Shown here one piece after another: positions 1 to 5,141 of a stretch of 5,141 bases of DNA. The notes under the pieces were generated by a model that worked only from the letters and a program-made list of their open reading frames with translations, was not told the origin of the DNA and did no database searches. A program made the position numbers and the translations under genes. This DNA is from Gammaproteobacteria bacterium (lineage in GTDB: Bacteria; Pseudomonadota; Gammaproteobacteria; Arenicellales; JAOTYS01), in assembly GCA_029861795.1 (NCBI GenBank), contig JAOTYS010000353.1, positions 1-5,141 on the forward strand, read 5' to 3'. The stretch's first letter is position 1. Each line of letters begins with the position of its first letter.

Positions 1-732
1 GCCAATTATGTGGGGGGCGATTACCCAAGACAGGCTGTCACCAAGAAAGTGTATACCTCCACCGAGTATCCGGCGCACCTTGAGATTGTGCTGCACAACG
101 AGATGTCGTACTTGAATTGGTGGCCTAAAAAGATCTATTTCTTCTGCCTTAATCCGCCACAGTCGGGGGGTGAGACCCATATTGGTGACAGTCGTCTGAT
201 TCTGCAGCGTCTTTGTCCGGGAGTCAGGAAACGGTTTGAGCACAAACAAGTGATGTACGTACAGACCCTGCCCAACGAAGGCAGGATGACAAAATCGTGG
301 CAGCAAACCTTCGAGACTTTCGAACGTGCTGAAGTGGAGGCCCATTGTCGCCAAAACGACATGAGCTATCGTTGGATCGCACAGGGTTTAAGAACCCAGA
401 TTGTCAGACCGGCGGTGTTGCAGCATCCAAATACAGGCGATTGGGTGTGGTTTAATCAGGCCGATCAGTGGCATGCCCTAAGTCAAAGCGTCAAGCATCA
501 AGACCTAAATGTCGAACAACTTGATGAGGAAGAATTACCGTGCCATGCATACTTCGGAGATGGGTCACCCATCGAGGTATCGGACTTAGATGGGATTCGA
601 GCTGCGTACCGCGACGCGGAGGTCGCGTTCCGATGGCGTGCCGGGGATGTGTTGATGCTTGACAACATGCTGATGGCCCACGGTCGAAAACCCTTCACCG
701 GTAACCGCCAAGTGTTGGTGGCCATGGCCTAA
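1..732 (+). CDS. SyrP-like TauD/TfdA-family Fe(II)/2-oxoglutarate-dependent oxygenase, C-terminal part (5' end outside window)
   Basis: The frame is open from base 1 (first residues ANYVGG) and ends at TAA 730-732. The GTG at 10 is therefore probably not the start; SyrP-like proteins are usually about 320-350 aa, so roughly 90-100 N-terminal residues lie upstream. Counting from the GTG, the iron-binding facial triad is visible: H29 and E31 in LHNEMSY, and H224 in MLMAHGRKPF. R233 (GNRQVLVAM) is the likely 2-oxoglutarate carboxylate-binding arginine. The stretches YTSTEYPAH, SGGETHIGDSR and HGRKPFTGNR are typical of the SyrP-like branch of TauD. The retained carboxylate ligand argues for a hydroxylase, not a halogenase. 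In known cases (SyrP in syringomycin synthesis) the enzyme hydroxylates a carrier-bound amino acid such as Asp. The substrate here is unknown. It is a soluble cytoplasmic enzyme, followed 118 bases later by the citramalate synthase gene on the same strand. Family call is firm; the role is inferred. Confidence 0.9.
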   Translation, partial: ANYVGGDYPRQAVTKKVYTSTEYPAHLEIVLHNEMSYLNWWPKKIYFFCLNPPQSGGETHIGDSRLILQRLCPGVRKRFEHKQVMYVQTLPNEGRMTKSWQQTFETFERAEVEAHCRQNDMSYRWIAQGLRTQIVRPAVLQHPNTGDWVWFNQADQWHALSQSVKHQDLNVEQLDEEELPCHAYFGDGSPIEVSDLDGIRAAYRDAEVAFRWRAGDVLMLDNMLMAHGRKPFTGNRQVLVAMA

Positions 733-850
733 CGATTGCACTCGCAGTTTTGAGTCGTGCCACGATACACAGTACAGTGCTTCACCTGGAGCAATACCTT
801 GGGACATCCCGATCACAGCCGCAACGCGCTACCCAGGCTAAACTAAGGCC
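733..850. other. Intergenic gap between oxygenase and citramalate synthase, no clear promoter
   Basis: This 118-base gap has no strong sigma70-type promoter. TTGCAC at 736-741 has no acceptable -10 at 16-18 bases. An imperfect 12-base dyad, CACAGTACAGTG at 768-779 (one mismatched pair), could be an operator half-site pair but may be chance. There is no hairpin followed by a T-run, so transcription from the oxygenase gene could continue into the next gene. Only a weak AAGG (845-848), placed too close to the ATG, resembles a ribosome binding site. Confidence 0.4.
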
Positions 851-2440
851 ATGGCTGAAAGAGTATTTCTGTTCGATACCACCCTCAGGGACGGCGCACA
901 GACCTATGGTGTGGACTTTTCAGTTGCTGACAAGATCGCCATTGCCCAGGCCTTGGATCAGCTGGGGATCGACTATATTGAAGGCGGTTGGCCAGGCGCT
1001 AACCCCACGGATACCCATTTCTTCGATCAACCACCGGCGCTCGGCAAGGCCACCCTGGTGGCGTTTGGCATGACGCGGCGCCCAGGCAGATCAGCGCACA
1101 ACGATCCAAGTCTCGCACCGATACTTAATTCGAAAGTTAGCACAACTTGTCTGGTGGGCAAGGCCTGGGATTTCCATGTTGATGTGGCATTGGAAATACC
1201 ACGGGAAGAGAACATCGCCATGATCGCTGATTCCATTGAACTCTGCCGTGAGCGCAAGGGTGAAGTCATGTACGATGCAGAGCACTTTTTTGACGGTTAT
1301 AAGGCCAACCGCGCCTATGCCCTGGAGTGCTTACAGGCCGCCCACAACGCCGGGGCCCGCTGGTTAGTGTTGTGTGATACCAATGGTGGGACACTACCGC
1401 ACGAAGTCGAACAGATTGTCGGGGAGGTGTGCAAAGAAATCCCCGGAGAGTTCCTCGGCATTCACGCGCACAACGACACCGGCAACGCCATAGCGAATTC
1501 CCTTAGCGCGGTGCGCGCCGGGGTACGCCAAGTGCAAGGGACTCTCAACGGACTAGGCGAACGATGTGGCAACGCCGATCTAATCTCCTTGATTCCGACG
1601 TTGATGCTGAAGATGGATTACCAGATTGGCTTAGATGATCATTCATTGAGAAACCTAAGCTGGACTTCGCATTTCTTGGACGAGCGCCTAAACCGACCTT
1701 CAAACCCCCATGCCCCCTATGTCGGGTCTGCGGCGTTTGCCCACAAGGGAGGATTGCATGTCTCAGCGGTACAAAAATCTCCACGCACCTACGAGCACAT
1801 CGAGCCAGAGATCGTCGGCAACCGCCGTCATATCATCGTTTCTGATCAGGCTGGACGAGCGAACGTCATCACACGCCTTGAAGAACTGGAGATCGCCTAC
1901 AAAGATGACGAGAAATTGACCACGCTCCTGGAAATCCTGAAGCAAAAGGAATTTGCCGGTTATGCCTACGAGGGCGCCGAAGCGAGCTTCGAGCTATTGG
2001 CACGAGAAGTGCTCCACGAGGTGCCCGATTTTTTCCAATTATTGCGATTTAGGGTGATGGATGAGCATCGCCAAAACACAATGGGCCAGTTGGTAACAGA
2101 ATCTGAAGCGACGGTCAAAATATGTGTAAACAAACAAGAGGTGATGCGTGTCGCGATGGGCAACGGTCCGGTCAACGCATTAGACAAGGCGTTACGCGCT
2201 GCGCTGGTCGACTGCTATCCGCAACTGGGAGGCATGCATCTGGTGGACTACAAGGTACGCATCATGCCACCGCGTCCGGACAGCACAGGTACCGATGCGA
2301 TTACGCGAGTGCTCATCGAATGCGAGGACAGTAACCATCGACGCTGGTCGACCATCGGTGTATCGGGCAATATCATCGACGCATCCTACACCGCGTTGTA
2401 CGACGCTTACCGCTTCATACTGTTTCGTGGCGATGCCTGA
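851..2440 (+). CDS. cimA: (R)-citramalate synthase, CimA type (HMGL-like plus LeuA dimerisation domain)
   Basis: The 529-aa protein is predicted to condense acetyl-CoA and pyruvate to (R)-citramalate, the first step of the threonine-independent route to 2-oxobutyrate and isoleucine. The N-terminal TIM barrel (about 4-275) has DTTLRDGAQ at 9-17 (R13 and metal-binding D14), IEGGWPGANP at 43-52, CDTNGG at 175-180, the metal site HAHND with H205 and H207, and the signature GLGERCGN at 234-241 (N241 metal ligand). A linker carries HKGGLH at 298-303. The C-terminal LeuA-type dimerisation/allosteric domain (about 395-525) is complete and includes NGPVNALDKALRAAL. The GGWPGANPTDT pattern and the length match CimA better than LeuA or homocitrate synthase, but specificity is not proven. 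ATG 851 is the only sensible start, because an in-frame TAA lies at 839-841. The ribosome binding site is weak. Neighbours are not the usual leuCDB or ilv genes, so it may be a specialised copy supplying a biosynthetic precursor (inference). Confidence 0.92.
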   Translation: MAERVFLFDTTLRDGAQTYGVDFSVADKIAIAQALDQLGIDYIEGGWPGANPTDTHFFDQPPALGKATLVAFGMTRRPGRSAHNDPSLAPILNSKVSTTCLVGKAWDFHVDVALEIPREENIAMIADSIELCRERKGEVMYDAEHFFDGYKANRAYALECLQAAHNAGARWLVLCDTNGGTLPHEVEQIVGEVCKEIPGEFLGIHAHNDTGNAIANSLSAVRAGVRQVQGTLNGLGERCGNADLISLIPTLMLKMDYQIGLDDHSLRNLSWTSHFLDERLNRPSNPHAPYVGSAAFAHKGGLHVSAVQKSPRTYEHIEPEIVGNRRHIIVSDQAGRANVITRLEELEIAYKDDEKLTTLLEILKQKEFAGYAYEGAEASFELLAREVLHEVPDFFQLLRFRVMDEHRQNTMGQLVTESEATVKICVNKQEVMRVAMGNGPVNALDKALRAALVDCYPQLGGMHLVDYKVRIMPPRPDSTGTDAITRVLIECEDSNHRRWSTIGVSGNIIDASYTALYDAYRFILFRGDA

Positions 2441-2553
2441 CCTTTAAGTTTGGGCTATCCGCTGAGTGTCGCTGGCGTCGTCGCCCATTGACTTGTGGTG
2501 AAGATTCGACGACCGTCAACTGATATCCAACACGAATCTAAACAATCGTCCGC
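2441..2553. other. Intergenic gap between cimA and aldolase gene
   Basis: These 113 bases contain no T-run terminator. A TTGACT hexamer at 2488-2493 resembles a -35 box, but no -10-like hexamer lies 15-19 bases downstream; the nearest candidate, TGATAT at 2521-2526, is 27 bases away. The 20 bases before the aldolase ATG (CTAAACAATCGTCCGC region) have no purine-rich Shine-Dalgarno sequence. Read-through from cimA is plausible. Confidence 0.35.
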
Positions 2554-3216
2554 ATGCAACCAAGACACACAGAATTACGAGAAGGCGTTATCTCAACTTG
2601 TGTTGAGATGAACAATCTGGGCATCAATCAGGGGACGTCAGGAAATGTCAGCGCGCGGTTAGAGGATTGTTTCCTGATAACCCCCTCTGGCATACCCTAT
2701 GAGGACCTGGAAACAGACCATATCGTCGAGATGGATATGGATGGGAGGTACGACGACGCGGTCAAACCTTCCAGCGAATGGAAAATGCATCTCGCGATTT
2801 ATCATCGCTTTGCGCAAGCACAAGCAATAATTCATACTCATGGCGTTTTTTGTACGGCCCTGGCATGTCAACGCACTAATATTCCGGCATTCCATTACAT
2901 GGTAGCGGTGGCGGGAGGCAACGACATCCCGTGTGCCGATTACGCAACTTTTGGCACGCAGATGCTAGCAGATAACATGCTTGCGGCTCTAGTAGGGCGT
3001 CGGGCGTGTTTGTTGGCGAACCACGGCATGATTTGTTATGGAGAAAACTTGCCGAATACGCTGCGGCTCGCCGTTGAAGTTGAAACTCTGGCCAAACAGT
3101 ATTGGCACACCCGTCAGCTCGGAGAGCCAGTGCTGTTATCGGATAAAGAGTTGGACCGTGTACGCGGTCTATTTGCAGGCTATGGCCAAGAAAGTTCGAA
3201 GGCTGGCGAGAGGTAG
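2554..3216 (+). CDS. Class II (zinc) aldolase, L-fuculose-1-phosphate aldolase (FucA)-like
   Basis: The 220-aa protein belongs to the class II aldolase/adducin family. FucA itself cleaves L-fuculose 1-phosphate to dihydroxyacetone phosphate and L-lactaldehyde. All catalytic landmarks are present at a constant offset of +2 from the E. coli FucA residues as I remember them: N31 in SGNVSAR, S45-G46 in TPSG, the phosphate loop S73-S74, catalytic E75 (PSSEWKMH), zinc ligands H94 and H96 (HTHG) and H157 (ANHG), and Y115. Length matches the family (about 215 aa), so the protein is complete and probably active. Family members also act on 5-deoxypentulose phosphates, methylthioribulose phosphate and other substrates, so the true substrate is open; no fucose kinase, isomerase or transporter is nearby. 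ATG 2554 is chosen because an in-frame TAA lies at 2539-2541 and the family alignment needs the N-terminal helix. No Shine-Dalgarno is visible, and a hairpin lies just inside the gene. It is co-directional with cimA. Confidence 0.9.
   Translation: MQPRHTELREGVISTCVEMNNLGINQGTSGNVSARLEDCFLITPSGIPYEDLETDHIVEMDMDGRYDDAVKPSSEWKMHLAIYHRFAQAQAIIHTHGVFCTALACQRTNIPAFHYMVAVAGGNDIPCADYATFGTQMLADNMLAALVGRRACLLANHGMICYGENLPNTLRLAVEVETLAKQYWHTRQLGEPVLLSDKELDRVRGLFAGYGQESSKAGER
2590..2609 (+). repeat. Perfect 8-bp inverted repeat with TTGT loop inside the aldolase 5' coding region
   Basis: ATCTCAAC (2590-2597) and GTTGAGAT (2602-2609) are exact reverse complements around a 4-base TTGT loop. In RNA the stem can extend by a T-G pair (2589/2610) and a T-A pair (2588/2611). 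It covers codons 13-19 of the aldolase gene, close enough to the start to affect ribosome loading, or it could be a protein-binding dyad. It could also be chance. Function is not shown. Confidence 0.5.
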
Positions 3217-3247
3217 GTAGACGTCGCCCCAAGTTTTCACTTCGCAG

Positions 3248-3340
3248 AAAAAGGGTCGGATTTATTTTCTTTTTAAAGATTAGGTGATTCCGGTTCGTTG
3301 AACCTCTAAATTCAACAAGAAAATAAATGCGTCCGTTTTT
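3248..3340. terminator. Probable bidirectional terminator: long imperfect hairpin with A-tract and T-tract
   Basis: An exact 12-bp inverted repeat pairs ATTTATTTTCTT (3260-3271) with AAGAAAATAAAT (3317-3328). Inside it is a small hairpin, GGTTC (3292-3296), loop GTT, GAACC (3300-3304). Outside, CGG (3257-3259) can pair with CCG (3333-3335) if GCGT (3329-3332) is bulged. AAAAA at 3248-3252 and TTTTT at 3336-3340 flank the structure, giving a U-run at the 3' end of the transcript on either strand. It lies 32 bases after the aldolase stop and 127 bases beyond the stop of the converging CreD-like gene, where a shared terminator is expected. The stem is AT-rich and interrupted, so efficiency is uncertain; a remnant of a small inverted-repeat element is the alternative. 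Confidence 0.6.
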
Positions 3341-3466
3341 CATCCTATCCGACAAAAGTACACGCCCAAACAGGATTACACCCAAATCTAGTCTTACCCT
3401 GACCTCTTGACTTGTTATTCGATCGTCGGCGCGACGTCACATTGTTGATTTACGTGAGTCGTGAAA
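3341..3466. other. Intergenic stretch between terminator-like repeat and CreD-like gene
   Basis: No gene is supported here. The only structure seen is a short GC-rich dyad, CGTCG (3424-3428), loop GCG, CGACG (3432-3436), with no T-run on either side. It could add a second weak stem at the 3' end of the minus-strand transcript, but it is short enough to be chance. Confidence 0.35.
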
Positions 3467-4669
3467 TCAAGCCTCAGCAGAAACCGAAGCAGCATGGCCA
3501 CTACCAAAGACATCGACCCAGTTCAAGCGCGCAGTCATGCGCATCAGCACCGCCAGCGTGACCACGGAAGCTACGGTAATGGTCAAACCTGTCATGCCTT
3601 TGAGAAAAAAAGAGTACGAGAATAATACGAGATAAAAGAACTGTCCCGCCGCCGCGGCTTTCCAAGGAAACCGACTGCCAAGGGCTGTGGCGAGATAGCT
3701 GATCACAAGGACAACCGAAGTAACAGCCGCAACAAGAAAGGCCAGATGGACATCTATGATATCCACCAGGTACGCAAATATGAGATGGAATGCAAAGAAT
3801 CCCGCGTTCACGAATAGATAGTGCATGGGATGAATGTCAATCTTACGCAAGATACAAATTGCGCTAACAAGCACGAAGAAAAACAATAGGCAGACCGGCG
3901 CGAAGAAACTCATGCGCGCCGACAGAGGCCCTGGATTGATTTTCTCCGGCATGGTGATACCAATATCCTGACGCGTAATTAGATCCTCTGCCATCCAAGT
4001 CAATCTCATGCCGGCCGCGGTCTCTTCACTCGTCATTGGCGACAGGCTGGACTCCGGAAAGTCCAGGTTCTTGAAATTCGTGTCCACCAAAAGTTGGAGA
4101 TTACGCGCACGTCCACTTTCTGACGCGAACTGATAGCGCCAAGAAAACAGACCCCGCGTCGTAAAACTCACTTCGAAGATGCGGGTCTGTCCAGCAGGTA
4201 CTTCTATGATATGACGAATACCTTCTTTGGTATCGATGTCTACTTGCTGCACTTGGTCGTCAATACCAAAAGCCAATTTGTCGTAGGTTGCATTCGCTGC
4301 CGGAAAAGGGAAATGCAGCAAGACATTCTGCGCGATGCCGGCACTATTGGTGACGGCATAGCGACCGACAAAATCAACCAGGAATGTCGGATACCAAATC
4401 AGACCCTTACGACGTTGCTCGAGATCGAGACGCACAGTAACGTGATTCGCGCTTGATAAAAGACTGCGGGTCCGCTTGCTGCCCGGCACTTTGACCTTCA
4501 ACGACGGGGCTTTTTGTACTATGGGTGCACCCCAAAGCGCTTGCACAGACCCATCCAACATCGATGTGGCATCATACGAGCGCATCAGGCTAGCGGAACC
4601 CAAGACTACCCACCCCGCGACGCCTAAGAGAAAGATGAGCACAATGGCGACAATACGTTTCCCACTCAT
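3467..4669 (-). CDS. CreD-like inner-membrane protein
   Basis: This 400-aa protein resembles the CreD/CbrC inner-membrane family (in E. coli, CreD affects envelope behaviour and colicin E2 tolerance; its biochemical role is unknown). It has one N-terminal membrane segment (about 6-26), a predicted periplasmic beta-rich domain (about 27-250), then a block of about five membrane segments (roughly 254-274, 283-302, 307-329, 339-356, 360-377). NPGPLSARMSFFAPV at 245-259, IHPMHYLFV at 279-287 and the end TARLNWVDVF at 379-388 are the family-like stretches I recognise. E. coli CreD is about 450 aa, so it is slightly short. ATG 4669 is chosen over an in-frame start 42 codons upstream. It is preceded by GGAGGG (4681-4676) at 6 bases, the membrane segment follows at once, and the longer start would overlap the upstream gene heavily. 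ATG overlaps that gene's TGA (ATGA), indicating coupled translation. No creB or creC is present in the window. Confidence 0.78.
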   Translation of the reverse strand: MSGKRIVAIVLIFLLGVAGWVVLGSASLMRSYDATSMLDGSVQALWGAPIVQKAPSLKVKVPGSKRTRSLLSSANHVTVRLDLEQRRKGLIWYPTFLVDFVGRYAVTNSAGIAQNVLLHFPFPAANATYDKLAFGIDDQVQQVDIDTKEGIRHIIEVPAGQTRIFEVSFTTRGLFSWRYQFASESGRARNLQLLVDTNFKNLDFPESSLSPMTSEETAAGMRLTWMAEDLITRQDIGITMPEKINPGPLSARMSFFAPVCLLFFFVLVSAICILRKIDIHPMHYLFVNAGFFAFHLIFAYLVDIIDVHLAFLVAAVTSVVLVISYLATALGSRFPWKAAAAGQFFYLVLFSYSFFLKGMTGLTITVASVVTLAVLMRMTARLNWVDVFGSGHAASVSAEA

Positions 4670-5088
4670 GACTGACCCTCCGGTGCGGCGCCGATAGGTT
4701 CCTTGTAGTAGATCGAAACAGGGACTGCTGCCCCACGATAGAACGGCCTGGTGAAGAAATACGGCACGCCGGTGAAACCGTCCACTCGCGGCCAACCTTG
4801 CTCCACCGCAGGATCTAAATCGCTATCCATGGCGATTAGATCCAGTCGACTGGAGAGACCAATGGTCAGATTGACCCTACGTGCCACCAAACCTGTTGCC
4901 GGCAAGGTCAAGTCTAGTCTTCCTTCTAGACCAAGCCTTTGTCCACTTTGCAGGAACGACAACTCAACGATAGATGCTGTATTCTCCGGCAAAGGAATAA
5001 TCCACTTACCTTGCTCATGAGTATAGAGATTGCGCGATTCTCCATTGACCTGCAGCGACCATATCTGGGCGTCCGGGATCGCATTCAA
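4666..5088 (-). CDS. Beta-rich protein of unknown function upstream of CreD-like gene; 5' end unclear, possibly frameshifted
   Basis: I do not recognise a named family with certainty. From the TTG at 5088 the product is 140 aa; the same frame is open without an ATG or GTG up to a TGA at 5139-5137. The protein alternates polar and hydrophobic residues, as in beta-sandwich domains (AQIWSLQVNGES, GKWIIPLPENTASIVELSFL, GRLDLTLPATGLVARRVNLTIGL), and ends PVSIYYKEPIGAAPEGQS. No membrane segment or signal peptide is visible. It looks like the C-terminal beta domain of a larger extracytoplasmic or envelope protein. The coding pattern continues upstream of the TTG (LTLPADAGDQLEL), so TTG is a poor start. 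Its TGA overlaps the ATG of the CreD-like gene, so the two are probably one translational unit and may act together in the envelope. That it is a real coding region is likely; its full extent is not known. Confidence 0.6.
   Translation of the reverse strand: MNAIPDAQIWSLQVNGESRNLYTHEQGKWIIPLPENTASIVELSFLQSGQRLGLEGRLDLTLPATGLVARRVNLTIGLSSRLDLIAMDSDLDPAVEQGWPRVDGFTGVPYFFTRPFYRGAAVPVSIYYKEPIGAAPEGQS
4676..4681 (-). promoter_or_regulatory. Strong ribosome binding site deciding the CreD-like start
   Basis: On the minus strand GGAGGG lies 6 bases before ATG 4669, inside the last codons of the upstream gene. It is the best Shine-Dalgarno match in the window and favours the 400-aa start over the longer open frame to 4795. 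Confidence 0.8.
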
Positions 5089-5141
5089 CTCCAGTTGATC
5101 TCCAGCATCTGCTGGCAGTGTTAAGATGCAAAGCAGTCAAG

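Noticed and set aside
1..732. Reading the oxygenase as a 2-oxoglutarate-dependent halogenase
   Set aside because: Halogenases replace the carboxylate iron ligand by Ala or Gly; here HNE keeps glutamate.
750..1073. Open frame on the plus strand overlapping the start of cimA
   Set aside because: Its last two thirds lie in another frame of the clearly coding cimA gene, and the translation is low-complexity and unlike any family.
851..2440. Calling the gene leuA (2-isopropylmalate synthase)
   Set aside because: The GGWPGANPTDT stretch and overall pattern match CimA-type citramalate synthases better, though specificity remains a prediction.
2488..2526. TTGACT ... TGATAT as a promoter for the aldolase gene
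   Set aside because: The two hexamers are 27 bases apart, too far for a sigma70 promoter, and no better -10 lies between.
2876..3385. 169-codon open frame on the minus strand
   Set aside because: It is antisense to the conserved 3' half of the aldolase gene and runs across the inverted repeat; no domain or start signal supports it.
3424..3436. CGTCG-GCG-CGACG dyad as a terminator
   Set aside because: The stem is only 5 bp, and no T-run follows on either strand.
4670..4795. 42-residue N-terminal extension of the CreD-like protein
   Set aside because: It overlaps the upstream gene, is arginine-rich and low in family likeness, and the GGAGGG site plus immediate membrane segment support ATG 4669.
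4751..5124. Plus-strand open frames opposite the beta-rich gene
   Set aside because: They are antisense shadows with no recognisable motif and no good ribosome binding site.

Overview
The window reads as bacterial chromosomal DNA of middling GC content (roughly 50-53 % by eye), with an AT-richer patch around 3240-3360. A CreD-like inner-membrane protein with a large predicted periplasmic domain points to a Gram-negative organism. The citramalate synthase resembles versions I associate with proteobacteria, but the sequence alone does not fix the taxon. No rRNA, tRNA, CRISPR array, transposase or phage gene was seen.

Positions 1-3216 hold three genes in the same direction. The first is the C-terminal part of a SyrP-like/TauD-family Fe(II)/2-oxoglutarate oxygenase, cut by the left window edge. 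The second is a complete citramalate synthase of the CimA type (851-2440). The third is a complete class II (zinc) aldolase close to L-fuculose-1-phosphate aldolase FucA (2554-3216). Gaps of 118 and 113 bases separate them, with only weak ribosome binding sites and no convincing internal promoter. SyrP-like oxygenases typically sit in non-ribosomal peptide clusters, so this side could be the edge of a biosynthetic cluster, with CimA and the aldolase supplying or shaping precursors. That link is inference.

Positions 3217-3466 are intergenic. They hold a long imperfect inverted repeat flanked by an A-tract and a T-tract, which fits a bidirectional terminator between the converging gene sets.

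Positions 3467-5141 hold two overlapping minus-strand genes: a CreD-like membrane protein (400 aa) and, upstream of it, a beta-rich protein of unknown function. They overlap by ATGA, and the CreD-like gene has a strong GGAGGG ribosome binding site, so they are very likely co-translated. The upstream gene has no good start: its frame closes at a TGA three codons from the right edge, and removing one base near 5121-5122 would let it continue off the window. It may be a frameshifted part of a larger gene.
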